DNA from: Flavobacteriaceae bacterium UBA5534
GTDB lineage: Bacteria; Bacteroidota; Bacteroidia; Flavobacteriales; Flavobacteriaceae
Direction: 5' to 3'
NCBI GenBank assembly: GCA_002426015.1
Contig: DINS01000008.1
Span: forward strand, 124,001-188,000
DNA length: 64,000 nucleotides
Shown: positions 45,043 through 54,189 of the stretch, one piece after another
Numbering within the stretch: position 1 is the first letter of the stretch
How the letters are laid out: the number at the start of each line of letters is the position of its first letter
The notes under the pieces: model-generated
Database searches by the model: none
Told to the model about the DNA's origin: nothing
Seen by the model: only the letters and a program-made list of their open reading frames with translations
Program-made: the position numbers and the translations under genes

Positions 45043-45588
45043 CTATTTAAAAAAATCCATCATTTGCTTGACCTGCCCGTTTTCAATGTCTCCTTTTTCG
45101 AGCACTGATGAGAGTTTCATTAGCTTGTTGGCATCCATGTCATCGCCTAATATTCTCACTACGGCAAACCCCATCTCATTGGCATTTCCAAAGAGAATAA
45201 ACTCATCGATATCATCATCGTCTCCAAGGTATTTGATAACAAATTTTCCGTCTGAAGAGTTGCCTCCACGCATCAATTCTTGATATTTTTTATCATTTAG
45301 AATTGTTTTGATTTTGTTCAACTCCGCCTTATAATTGGCAGGATTGACACTGTCAATCTTATAGGCCAACATATTGAGCTTCTGTACAGACCTATAAGCC
45401 TCTTTTTGATCATCTGTCAGTTGATTTTCATCTATTTTGAACATGGACAAAGGCACGTCAATCGATAAGAAATTAGGTCGTTCTTGATTATCTACAAAGT
45501 AGGTTTGTAAAGATGGCCCTTGGTTGCAACTGTATAAGGTTGCAACCACAAAGGCCATAGTGATTATATGTTTGATTAATGATGCCAT
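45043..45588 (-). CDS. DUF4252 lipoprotein (copy 1)
   Basis: A 181-residue protein with a lipobox (LYSC, Cys near 21) and the DUF4252 layout: short paired helices, HLK-type alternation and KIKTILNDKKYQELMRGG, VIKYLGDDDDIDEFILFG, FAVVRILGDDMDANKLMKL. Family proteins occur next to sigma factors in Bacteroidota and have no known function. It begins 2 bp after the second DUF4252 gene. Confidence 0.85.
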   Translation of the reverse strand: MASLIKHIITMAFVVATLYSCNQGPSLQTYFVDNQERPNFLSIDVPLSMFKIDENQLTDDQKEAYRSVQKLNMLAYKIDSVNPANYKAELNKIKTILNDKKYQELMRGGNSSDGKFVIKYLGDDDDIDEFILFGNANEMGFAVVRILGDDMDANKLMKLSSVLEKGDIENGQVKQMMDFFK

Positions 45589-45590
45589 TG

Positions 45591-46166
45591 TTATTGTTTT
45601 TTAGCTTTCTCGGCTTTTTTCAATTGCTCACCTCCAGGAATGTTCATCTTGCTCGTCAATTTTGAGATCTGCTTCAAATCGATATCACCTGTTAACGATA
45701 ACACAACCGTTTCTATTTCTCTCTTTTTTCCATTAATGGTGACATCTGTGCCTTTAGTTACTTCTTTAAGACCTGTGATATACATCAGTAATTCTTTGAC
45801 ATGTTTGTCATCTTTGCCTTCCTTGACATAAAAATTTACGGTTTGATCACCATCTTTCATTCGCATTAACTCTTCCATATTGGACGATTTCAAATAACTT
45901 GACACACTTTGACCCATTTGTTTTGAGATGCCCTCATCACCAGTTGTCAATACTTTAAAACTTGTTATTTTTTTAATCATCTCTATGACTTCCTGGTCTT
46001 CTGCATTATCTGCATTCAGCTGAAGGTCAGCCAACATTTTAAACATTTTGTTGTTGACTACTACTGAGGTCACACCATCCATATCTTCAAATTTATCGAA
46101 CATACTTTGTCCAAAGGACATTACTGGTGCAATGATAATTGCTAATACTATTATTAATTTCTTCAT
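45591..46166 (-). CDS. DUF4252 protein (copy 2)
   Basis: A 191-residue exported protein (signal to about SFGQ, residue 20) with FEDMDGVTSVVVNNKMFKML, ITSFKVLTTGDEG, MRMKDGDQTVNFYVKEGKDD and LTGDIDLKQISKL. It is a diverged copy of its downstream neighbour. Both sit after the sigma-factor and membrane-protein genes, and may report on, or be targets of, that sigma factor. Confidence 0.87.
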   Translation of the reverse strand: MKKLIIVLAIIIAPVMSFGQSMFDKFEDMDGVTSVVVNNKMFKMLADLQLNADNAEDQEVIEMIKKITSFKVLTTGDEGISKQMGQSVSSYLKSSNMEELMRMKDGDQTVNFYVKEGKDDKHVKELLMYITGLKEVTKGTDVTINGKKREIETVVLSLTGDIDLKQISKLTSKMNIPGGEQLKKAEKAKKQ

Positions 46167-46194
46167 GATTTCTACTTGTTTAATTATTTGTTAT

Positions 46195-46689
46195 TTACTT
46201 GTTTTTAAAAATTTTATCTGTTGTTTTTGAAAATTCATCTATTTGACCCACTTGTTGTACACCTTCGTCAAATTTCTCACCTGCCAAGGTCAGGACATTT
46301 AAACTTGTACTTCCTTGATTTAATTTGGAGGAAATCAACCCTAACGCCTCCTTGGTTTGGTTATATGCCAACAACTCTTCATGTGTTAAATCGTCCAACG
46401 TTCTTTTTTTGTTGAAATCGAGCTGTGTATAGGCCCCAAACATAATAGCTACTACTGCTGCGACAGAAATCCATTTGTACGGGATGCGTTTTCTAGTCTG
46501 TAATGGAACGTCTTTGGTAAAAGTCTCTTGCTTGGTGTTAGAAAAGTACTGAAACATTGCTTTATACGATTCTAAATGAGGTGGCACGTCTTCTTGAGCA
46601 AAATAGGCTCGGAGTTGTTGCTCCTCTTTTAGAGTGGTTTCTCCGTTATCGAACTTTTCTAAAAGTTGTTCTATATTATTTAATACCAT
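46195..46689 (-). CDS. Probable anti-sigma factor-like membrane protein
   Basis: A 164-residue protein: N-terminal helical domain (IEQLLEKFDNGETTLKEEQQLRAYF), one membrane segment near 72-88 (WISVAAVVAIMFGAYTQ), then a periplasmic helical tail. The cytoplasmic helical part plus single span matches the layout of anti-sigma factors. It overlaps the sigma gene by 14 bp, which supports the pairing. No zinc-finger motif is seen. Role inferred from context. Confidence 0.72.
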   Translation of the reverse strand: MVLNNIEQLLEKFDNGETTLKEEQQLRAYFAQEDVPPHLESYKAMFQYFSNTKQETFTKDVPLQTRKRIPYKWISVAAVVAIMFGAYTQLDFNKKRTLDDLTHEELLAYNQTKEALGLISSKLNQGSTSLNVLTLAGEKFDEGVQQVGQIDEFSKTTDKIFKNK

Positions 46690-47185
46690 AACTATGCTTG
46701 TTTGTTAATTCTTCTCTTACTGTTTTTCTAGCTCTTGATAAGGCAACACGAATGGCCGTTTGGTTCATTTCGAGCATTTCTGCTATTTCTTCAAATTCGT
46801 ATTGTTCTATATCTCGTAACTGTAATATTATTTTTTGTTGTTCGGGTAAAGCTTCAATTATTTTTGAAACCCAATCAACGCTATCACTTAACTCTACCTG
46901 TTTTTGTAACGATGTATTGTTATCTTGATAGTTACTATGTACTATTTTCAAATTTTGTGCCTGTTTTGATTTCAATCGGTCCAAACAAAAATTCTTGGTC
47001 ATTGTCATTGAAAATGCTTCAACATTGTTGTAGTCTTCAATTTTATCTTGGTTGTTCCACAACTTCAACAAGATTTCTTGCGTGGCATCTTCGGCTTCTT
47101 CTTTTGAAACCAAAAGTCGCTTTGCTAAACGAAAGACCTTATCTTTAAAAGGCATTATCATATTTACAAAATCTGCCTGTGTCAT
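46676..47185 (-). CDS. RNA polymerase sigma factor, ECF type
   Basis: A 169-residue protein with sigma region 2 (FKDKVFRLAKRLLVSKEEAEDATQEILLKLW, NVEAFSMTMTKNFCLDRLK) and region 4 (LPEQQKIILQLRDIEQYEFEEIAEMLEMNQTAIRVALSRARKTV). It directs polymerase to a specific set of promoters, possibly its own operon of an anti-sigma-like gene and two DUF4252 genes. The signal it answers is unknown. Confidence 0.93.
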   Translation of the reverse strand: MTQADFVNMIMPFKDKVFRLAKRLLVSKEEAEDATQEILLKLWNNQDKIEDYNNVEAFSMTMTKNFCLDRLKSKQAQNLKIVHSNYQDNNTSLQKQVELSDSVDWVSKIIEALPEQQKIILQLRDIEQYEFEEIAEMLEMNQTAIRVALSRARKTVREELTNKHSYGIK

Positions 47186-47358
47186 TTGTGGTTAGTTTTA
47201 TTTTAAAAAACAGTTTAGTTATTCCTGCTTATATGATTACGACGATACACTTCTATTTTTGTTACAATTTGTTTTTAATTTATAATAATGTAAGTAAATT
47301 TAGAGTTTATTAGACTAACTATTTATACAGTCTTTAAATAATATAAATTGCTTTGAAT

Positions 47359-48789
47359 ATGAAATATCTTTTTAAAATGAGCCTTTTGGCTTTTCTTGCC
47401 TTTAGTCTAACGAGTTGTTTTGAAGATAGAGATGACAATGGTACATCTCCTACTGAAATCAAAAATTTTGTTTGGACAGGTATGAATGCTGTATATCTTT
47501 ATAAAGCCGATGTCCCTGATTTGGCAAATGATCGTTTTTCTAACAATAGTGAGTATTCTGATTATCTTGATAGTTATGCTTCACCTGAAGACTTGTTTGG
47601 AAGTCTTATCTATCAACCTCAAACCATCGATCGTTTTAGTTTGATACATCCAGATTACATTGCATTAGAACAACTTTTAGTAGGCACAAGCATTTCTAAC
47701 GGTTTACGATTTTATGCGTTTGCACCACCAAGTAATGCATCAGAACGCATATTGGTAATACGACAAGTGTTGGAAGGAAGCGTGGCTGATAATGCTAATT
47801 TGCAAAGAGGTCAGTTCATTAATCAAATTGATGGTGTTACCATTACTGCAGACAATGTAAACACGCTATTGTCACAAGATACCTATACACTACACTTTGC
47901 CAACTATAATGACAATGGCACTCCTGAAACCACTGATGATACGTTTACATCTAATGGAAACACCAGTACGTTAACAAAAACTGTTTTTACAAGTAATCCA
48001 GTGCAATTGTCCAGCATTATAGATGTGGATAGTGAAAAATTAGGTTATTTATTATATAGTGCATTTAATTCTAACTTCAACACAGAATTAAACAACGCTT
48101 TTGCTCAATTTCAAAGCAATAACATTCAGCATTTAGTGATTGATTTAAGATATAATGGAGGGGGAAGCATCGATACCGCTCGACTGTTAGCAAGCATGGT
48201 CACTGGACAATTTAATGGCCAAGTGTTTTCTAAACTTTTTTTTAATGAAGATCAACAACAGTCAAATAGAGATTACAAATTTGTTAATAATTTTGACGGT
48301 AATTCTATTAACAGTTTAAACTTAAATAAGGTTTATGTACTGACAACCTCTAGTTCAGCATCAGCAAGTGAATTGATAATTAACAGCTTAAAACCATACA
48401 TCACAGTAGTACAGGTTGGTGATTACACCACTGGAAAAACACAGGCTTCTACAATAATATATGATTCGCCAGATTTAGGCCCAAATAATAAAAACCCAAA
48501 TCATAATTATGCCATGTTGCCCTTGATTGCAAACTCTGCTAACGTTAATGATGAATTGGTACCTTCTAACGGTTTGATGCCAGATATTCTTTTAGAAGAA
48601 GATGTTTTAAACCTTAATATATTAGGAAACACTAACGAGCCATTGCTTTCGGCAGTAATCGATGACATATTGGGTATTGGAAGACCACAAAATGCTATGG
48701 AAACACCTTCTGTTTCTATTAAAAAAGATATCAAAACAAATCCAATAGAAAGCTTGATGTTCATCGATTATCTGGATTCCGAACACTAA
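47359..48789 (+). CDS. S41-family peptidase lipoprotein
   Basis: The 476-residue product (ATG 47359) has a lipobox (LTSC, Cys near 21), an N-terminal helical segment, a PDZ-like domain (LRFYAFAPPSNASERILVIRQVLEGSVADNANLQRGQFINQIDG) and the S41 protease core: LVIDLRYNGGGSIDTARLLASM, TTSSSASASELIINSLKP (catalytic Ser) and TTGKTQAS (Lys). It is a C-terminal-processing-peptidase relative of the cell envelope. Own promoter region of about 170 bp. Confidence 0.92.
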   Translation: MKYLFKMSLLAFLAFSLTSCFEDRDDNGTSPTEIKNFVWTGMNAVYLYKADVPDLANDRFSNNSEYSDYLDSYASPEDLFGSLIYQPQTIDRFSLIHPDYIALEQLLVGTSISNGLRFYAFAPPSNASERILVIRQVLEGSVADNANLQRGQFINQIDGVTITADNVNTLLSQDTYTLHFANYNDNGTPETTDDTFTSNGNTSTLTKTVFTSNPVQLSSIIDVDSEKLGYLLYSAFNSNFNTELNNAFAQFQSNNIQHLVIDLRYNGGGSIDTARLLASMVTGQFNGQVFSKLFFNEDQQQSNRDYKFVNNFDGNSINSLNLNKVYVLTTSSSASASELIINSLKPYITVVQVGDYTTGKTQASTIIYDSPDLGPNNKNPNHNYAMLPLIANSANVNDELVPSNGLMPDILLEEDVLNLNILGNTNEPLLSAVIDDILGIGRPQNAMETPSVSIKKDIKTNPIESLMFIDYLDSEH

Positions 48790-48797
48790 AATTCAAT

Positions 48798-48825
48798 AAA
48801 AAAGCCGCTCTTCAGCGGCTTTTTT
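48798..48825. terminator. Bidirectional terminator
   Basis: Perfect 12-bp stem AAAAAAGCCGCT/AGCGGCTTTTTT with loop CTTC between the converging S41 peptidase and TonB receptor genes. Confidence 0.93.
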
Positions 48826-48828
48826 ATT

Positions 48829-50760
48829 TTATAGACGAATCGTCATCCCAAAATTAATATTTCGCCCTTTGGTGCTATAACCGAATAGCTCAACATACTC
48901 TTCGTTTAATAGGTTAGTGACATTAGCGAACAGTTTTAGCTTCTGCTTTATAATGCTATGGCTGATGTAAAAATCTAATAGACTGTAACTTTTCAACGTT
49001 ACATCCTCATTCGTAAAAGTATTGCTATTATATATTGATTCTCTTCTATCATCATTAAACTGATATGACAAACTCAAAAATGTGGCATCACAAACATTGT
49101 AATCCAATCGTGCGTTTGCTTTTAGTTTTGGAATTCTTAAGTTCAGCTCTTCCTCCACTTTGGTATAGGTTGTGTTTACATTCAAGTTAAATGATTTCAA
49201 AAATTTATAATTTCCTACAAACTCAATCCCACTGGCCACAAACTGCTCATCTATATTATTGTACTGATAAACAAAACCTCCTAAGTCGATAAAATCGATA
49301 AAACTTTTCTCATTTCGTCTAAAATAAACAACACTCAATGTCGCTTTGTTCTTTAAATGAATTTCAGCACCAATTTCAATAGTTGTATTCTCTTCGGGCT
49401 GTAGTTCCTTATTACCATAAGAAGGTTCAAATAATTGGTACAACGAAGGTGTAATATAGGCTGTACTATAGCTTGCCAATCCTTTAACATATCCAAAATC
49501 AACCGTCTTTTTAAATGAAGGATTCAAACTATAAACCAAATGCGAGCCATATTCGGAATGGTTATTCAATCGCATACCAGCATTTACGTTCAGTCCAAAA
49601 TTGGACACATAAACGACATTAGCATAAGGGTCGATGATAGTAAATTTGGCATCGCTTGGGTAGATACTTTGTTCAAAATCTGTAGAACCAAACGGTATCG
49701 AAAAACTTTCCATGACGTTTTCCTGCGCATTCACACCCAAAACTGTATAAAATTGGTCATTAAAATTATAGCGATTAAAAAGGTCACCAATAAAACTTTC
49801 GGCATTAAATTGAGCTGGATAGCTCGAAAATATATCTCTTTCTATATGATTGTATGCAGCATTAAAGGTGACACTTCCGCTTTTATAACTTAACTCTGGA
49901 GCAATGCCTATTCGATATTGATTGGTTATTGATTGATTATCGGCATCGTCTAAAGCAAAAGCATCGTCAAAATCGGCTTTGAATTTGTCAAAACTTCCAT
50001 AAGCGTTCATTTGAAACCCATCAGAAAATTGATAGCCCAATTTAAAGTTACCATTAATCGAATTATACGCATCAGATTCTGTTCCATTGGAGATTGAAGA
50101 CAAACCATCGGTGTATTGATTGCCAAAACTGGCCAAATAATTGAACTTATTAAGAGTACCATTGACAGATATGTTATTTTTAAAATCCTCAACAGCATAA
50201 TTAGTATCAGTTGTTGATTGATTGCTTCCCATAATGGTTGTAAAACTCGCAGCTATGTTGTCATTTGAGGCTTTTTTCAATTTGATATTGATCACAGCTG
50301 TTGCAGCACCAGAACCATAAAGTGTACTCGAAGCCCCTTTTAAAATTTCGATGCTTTCAACTTGGTCAGTATTGAGCAATCGCAAATCATAATCATTTGC
50401 TATTTGTGAAGCATCTGTTATTGCAATGCCATCAATCAACACTAAAACCTGACGATTACGTCCTCCTCTAATATAATAAGCCAAATTTTGTCCTGCATTA
50501 CTTTTAGTACCATTAATTTCTATACCAGCAGTAATATTGATGATCTCGGCTACACTTTTACCTTGTAAATGCTGTAATTCCTTTTGTGTTATCTTGGTAA
50601 TGACCTTACCAGAATTTTCTCGCTTGAGATTGAATTTAGAATCTGTAATGACGACTTCGTCTAATTGTTCCACTTTTGTAGAATCTGTTTGCTGTTGGGC
50701 AAAACCAGTTACCGACATACCAAATGCCAGTAAACCAAAAACCAATGTTTTGTTGTTCAT
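48829..50760 (-). CDS. btuB: TonB-dependent outer membrane receptor, cobalamin type
   Basis: The 643-residue protein has a signal peptide (to about GFAQ), a plug domain (VVITDSKFNLKRENSGKVITKITQKEL, YYIRGGRNRQVLVLIDGIAI, VESIEILKGASSTLYGSGAATAVINI) and a 22-strand barrel ending in an aromatic-rich strand (KGRNINFGMTIRL). Size and plug resemble BtuB. A cobalamin riboswitch precedes it and a B12-type ABC importer is divergent, so vitamin B12 is the likely ligand. The barrel alone does not prove the ligand. Confidence 0.85.
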   Translation of the reverse strand: MNNKTLVFGLLAFGMSVTGFAQQQTDSTKVEQLDEVVITDSKFNLKRENSGKVITKITQKELQHLQGKSVAEIINITAGIEINGTKSNAGQNLAYYIRGGRNRQVLVLIDGIAITDASQIANDYDLRLLNTDQVESIEILKGASSTLYGSGAATAVINIKLKKASNDNIAASFTTIMGSNQSTTDTNYAVEDFKNNISVNGTLNKFNYLASFGNQYTDGLSSISNGTESDAYNSINGNFKLGYQFSDGFQMNAYGSFDKFKADFDDAFALDDADNQSITNQYRIGIAPELSYKSGSVTFNAAYNHIERDIFSSYPAQFNAESFIGDLFNRYNFNDQFYTVLGVNAQENVMESFSIPFGSTDFEQSIYPSDAKFTIIDPYANVVYVSNFGLNVNAGMRLNNHSEYGSHLVYSLNPSFKKTVDFGYVKGLASYSTAYITPSLYQLFEPSYGNKELQPEENTTIEIGAEIHLKNKATLSVVYFRRNEKSFIDFIDLGGFVYQYNNIDEQFVASGIEFVGNYKFLKSFNLNVNTTYTKVEEELNLRIPKLKANARLDYNVCDATFLSLSYQFNDDRRESIYNSNTFTNEDVTLKSYSLLDFYISHSIIKQKLKLFANVTNLLNEEYVELFGYSTKGRNINFGMTIRL

Positions 50761-50831
50761 TTTAATTGTTAATACTCGAGAGCAGTATGAAAATCATACT
50801 CCAACTTTTATCCCGAAAGTTTGACTTATGT

Positions 50832-51044
50832 GTTTGAATCTGGCAGGTCTCCTGACTTGTTTTATGTTATCATACCTTCCCAGCCAATCGACCAGTGGTA
50901 AATGAAGTCAATAACATCTCAAAATGAGGTACTCAATCAAGTTGAGTATAAACTTACAGTTGCGGGAACAGTTCTGGATTTTAACCAGATTCCCTTTTAA
51001 TCGACACAGTTTTCTATATCGAACCTAAATTCGCAGCAAAATTA
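50832..51044 (-). ncRNA. Cobalamin riboswitch with its promoter
   Basis: The minus strand before the receptor gene contains the conserved parts of the adenosylcobalamin riboswitch: GGGAATCTGG...CCAGAACTGTTCCCGCAACTGTAAG, and the B12-box AGTCAGGAGACCTGCC near the 3' end (50841-50856). A TAATTTTG -7 element (51037-51044) places the transcript start near 51030. B12 binding should turn off receptor expression, by RBS occlusion or termination. The aptamer spans roughly 51030 to 50832; its 3' border is approximate. Confidence 0.92.
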
Positions 51045-51113
51045 AACATTTTGTACAATGATTCATTAGAAACATTAAATAATCTTATTTTTGAAGTTGA
51101 ATAAACATCTGTT

Positions 51114-52256
51114 TTGAAACACATCATTTTCATTTTATTAATTATCACATTTACCTCGTGCAAAAACGAGCCTAAAAAATCCACAGAAAACAATCTAAAA
51201 GCGAGTGAATTGAACTTGAATTTTGCTAAAGGTTTTTCTGTAAAAGATTATGGAACTTATAAAACGCTCGAAATAAAAAACCCATGGCCAACTGCTGAAA
51301 AAGTGTATAGGTATGCTTTAATTAGTCAAAAAATGTCAACAAAAATCACTTTGAATGCAGATGAGTTTGATGGCATTTTAATAACGCCAATCAAAAAAAT
51401 AGTCGTCACCTCAACCACTCATATTCCTGCATTGGAATTGTTGGGTGTTGAGCAAACTTTAGTGGGTTTTCCTGAAACGGATTACATATCATCAATAAAT
51501 ACAAGAAATCGTATTGATAATGGATTTGTAAGGGAATTGGGCAAAAACGAAAGTATCAATGCCGAGGTTTTATTGGAGGTACATCCAGATGTGGTTATTG
51601 GTTTTGGAATCGATGGCAACAATAAAACATTTGAAACTATCCAAAAATCTGGGATTCCAGTCATTTATAATGGTGATTGGGTAGAAACATCACCTTTGGC
51701 TAAAGCAGAATGGATTAAGTTTTTTGGTGCCTTATATGATAAAGAAAAAGAAGCAAACTCGATATTTGAAAAGATTGAAAACAATTATATGGATGCAAAA
51801 CAATTAGCTTCAAAAGTTGAAAATCGCCCAACCGTTTTAAGTGGAGCAATGCACAAGGACATTTGGTATTTGCCTAGTGGTACAAGTCCAGAGGCCTATT
51901 TGTTGAAAGATGCCAATGTCAATTATCTCTGGAGCGAAACCACTGGAAATGGAAGTTTGGCCTTAAATTTTGAAACGGTTTTTGAAAAAGCTAAAGATGC
52001 CAATATTTGGTTAAATCCTTCTTATTATGCAAGTTTGGAAGCTATCGAAAAAGCAAATTCACATTATACAAAATTTAAAGCTTTTAAGACAAAACATGTG
52101 TATTCGTTTGTGAATAAAACTGGTGCAACTGGAGGTGTTTTATATTACGAACTTGGGTTTGCTCGGCCAGATTTGGTATTGAAAGATTTAATAAAAGTTT
52201 GCCATCCCGAATTATTGATAGATTACGAATCTTATTTTTTTAAAGCATTAGAATAA
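51114..52256 (+). CDS. btuF: B12-type ABC importer substrate-binding lipoprotein
   Basis: A 380-residue product starting at TTG 51114, with lipobox TSC (Cys near 16) and the periplasmic-binding fold of the iron/B12 class: IVVTSTTHIPALELLGVEQTLVGFPET, EVLLEVHPDVVIGFG, GDWVETSPLAKAEWIKFFGAL, VNKTGATGGVLYYELGFARPDLVLKDLIKVCHPELL. TATTTTTG (51086-51093) is a candidate -7 box, so it has a promoter separate from the riboswitch transcript. Siderophore or haem cannot be excluded, but context favours B12. Confidence 0.82.
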   Translation: MKHIIFILLIITFTSCKNEPKKSTENNLKASELNLNFAKGFSVKDYGTYKTLEIKNPWPTAEKVYRYALISQKMSTKITLNADEFDGILITPIKKIVVTSTTHIPALELLGVEQTLVGFPETDYISSINTRNRIDNGFVRELGKNESINAEVLLEVHPDVVIGFGIDGNNKTFETIQKSGIPVIYNGDWVETSPLAKAEWIKFFGALYDKEKEANSIFEKIENNYMDAKQLASKVENRPTVLSGAMHKDIWYLPSGTSPEAYLLKDANVNYLWSETTGNGSLALNFETVFEKAKDANIWLNPSYYASLEAIEKANSHYTKFKAFKTKHVYSFVNKTGATGGVLYYELGFARPDLVLKDLIKVCHPELLIDYESYFFKALE

Positions 52257-53285
52257 TTGTCCAACACATCAACATATCGCTTTTCTTTTTTGGTACTTGT
52301 CATCGTGCTATTGGTTTGCTTTTTTGTAAATGTTAGTTTAGGTTCTGTATCCATCCCTACGTTAGAAATTTTCAAGAGTTTGATTGGTGATATCGATAAT
52401 GAATCTTGGCAATATATTGTTCAAGATTACAGATTGCCCAAAGCCTTTACTGCCATTTTGGTTGGTTCTGGTCTAGGTATTTCTGGATTATTGATGCAAA
52501 CTTTGTTTAGAAACCCATTAGCAGGCCCATTTGTGTTAGGAATCAGCTCTGGAGCAAGTCTTGGTGTGGCATTGGTCATTTTAGGTTCTGGAATTTTTGG
52601 AGGTGTCTTTGCATCATTATTAATCTCTAAATGGAGTGTAGTGATTGCTGCAAGTTTAGGTAGTTTTATGGTGCTTTTGGCAGTAATGATTGTATCGTCG
52701 AGAGTGAGAGACACAATGGCTATATTGATTATTGGATTAATGTTTGGGAGCATCACTGCTGCAGTAGTAAGTGTACTCTCCTATTTCAGTTCTGCAGAAC
52801 AATTACAACAATATATCTTTTGGGGATTTGGAAGTTTGGGCAATTTATCATGGCAAGAACTCTTCATCTTCTTTATCATTTATAGCTTCGGAATTGTGTT
52901 GAGCATCGCTTCTATCAAAGGATTGAACACGTTGTTGTTAGGTGAAAACTATGCAAAAAGTTTAGGTTTAAACTTAAAACAAAGCAGATTAGTTATCATC
53001 ATTGCTACGAGTTTGCTTGCAGGTACCATTACAGCGTTTGCAGGACCAATTGCATTTATAGGCTTGGCAATTCCGCATATGACAAGGCAAATATTCAATA
53101 CCTCCAATCATAAAACCTTATTGCCTGCCGTATTTTTGTTTGGAGCCATCATAATGCTTATTTGCGATAGCATTGCTCAATTACCAACGAGCGACTATAC
53201 CTTACCAATTAACGCCATAACGTCACTGATTGGAGCGCCAGTAGTGATTTGGCTATTGTTGAGAAAACGTAAAATGATGTTTTAG
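52257..53285 (+). CDS. btuC: FecCD-type ABC importer permease
   Basis: A 342-residue membrane protein with about ten spans and the FecCD/BtuC marks RLPKAFTAILVGSGLGISGLLMQTLFRNPLAGPFVLGISSGASLG, and GPIAFIGLAIPHMTRQIF near the C-terminus. It starts at TTG next to the stop of the binding protein gene and joins directly to the ATPase gene, so the three form one importer operon. Confidence 0.9.
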   Translation: MSNTSTYRFSFLVLVIVLLVCFFVNVSLGSVSIPTLEIFKSLIGDIDNESWQYIVQDYRLPKAFTAILVGSGLGISGLLMQTLFRNPLAGPFVLGISSGASLGVALVILGSGIFGGVFASLLISKWSVVIAASLGSFMVLLAVMIVSSRVRDTMAILIIGLMFGSITAAVVSVLSYFSSAEQLQQYIFWGFGSLGNLSWQELFIFFIIYSFGIVLSIASIKGLNTLLLGENYAKSLGLNLKQSRLVIIIATSLLAGTITAFAGPIAFIGLAIPHMTRQIFNTSNHKTLLPAVFLFGAIIMLICDSIAQLPTSDYTLPINAITSLIGAPVVIWLLLRKRKMMF

Positions 53286-54080
53286 ATGAATGACAAAACT
53301 CAACATATCGTCTTAAAAACCGAGCACCTTTCTATTGGTTACAAAACCAAAAAGCATGAAACCATCATCGCAGCCAACATTGCCATTGAGTTACAAAAAG
53401 GAGAGCTCATTGGGTTGGTTGGTGCCAATGGCATTGGAAAATCAACTTTATTAAGAACATTGACCAGCGTTCAAAAACCACTCAAAGGCCATGTTTTTAT
53501 CAATTCAAAATCGGTAGCCGATTATTCACCTGTGGAACTGGCAAAACAAATGAGTCTCGTCTTGACCGAGCCAATTGCTTCCAAGAATTTATCGATTTTT
53601 GAATTGATTGCGCTTGGACGTCAGCCTTACACCAATTGGGTTGGCAATCTATCTGAAGATGATATTGTTATTATAAACAAAGCCATTACCCAAACAAATC
53701 TTGAAGATTTAAAGCACAAAAAATGTTTTGAATTAAGTGACGGACAACTTCAAAAAGCGATGATTGCTCGTGCATTGGCTCAAGATACCGATTTAATCAT
53801 CCTCGATGAGCCCACGACACACCTCGATATGTACCATAAAGCATATATTTTAAAACTTCTTCAAAAATTAGCCAAAGACACCAACAAGACCATCCTGTTT
53901 TCTTCACACGAAATCGATTTGGCCATTCAATTATGTGATACTATGATTGTGATGACCAAAGAAAACGTAGTTTCAAACTCACCCTGCAACTTAATCTCTA
54001 ACGGTACTTTCAATACCTTATTCCCAAAAGATTTGATTGCCTTTGATGAAAACACTGGAAATTTTAGAGTTAAAAAATAG
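53286..54080 (+). CDS. btuD: ABC importer ATP-binding protein
   Basis: A 264-residue ATPase: LIGLVGANGIGKSTLLRT (Walker A), LSDGQLQKAMIARALAQDTDLIILDEPTTHLD (signature LSDGQ, Walker B) and SSHEIDLAIQLCDT (His switch). It powers the permease encoded just upstream (no gap). The signature motif reads LSDGQ, as in siderophore/B12 ATPases. Confidence 0.92.
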   Translation: MNDKTQHIVLKTEHLSIGYKTKKHETIIAANIAIELQKGELIGLVGANGIGKSTLLRTLTSVQKPLKGHVFINSKSVADYSPVELAKQMSLVLTEPIASKNLSIFELIALGRQPYTNWVGNLSEDDIVIINKAITQTNLEDLKHKKCFELSDGQLQKAMIARALAQDTDLIILDEPTTHLDMYHKAYILKLLQKLAKDTNKTILFSSHEIDLAIQLCDTMIVMTKENVVSNSPCNLISNGTFNTLFPKDLIAFDENTGNFRVKK

Positions 54081-54085
54081 TATTC

Positions 54086-54106
54086 AGTAAACAGTCGCAG
54101 TTTACA
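54086..54106. repeat. Short inverted repeat in intergenic DNA
   Basis: GTAAAC and GTTTAC face each other across AGTCGCA just after btuD. The string resembles the low-complexity CTGAAGACTG family at 35652-35752. It may be a weak hairpin or a repeat remnant. Confidence 0.35.
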
Positions 54107-54189
54107 GTGAGAATTTCAAAATTCTTCAATCATTGGTCATTCTTCATCCGTCAAAAAAAATTATCTTTGATAAAATTCAAAATACATTC

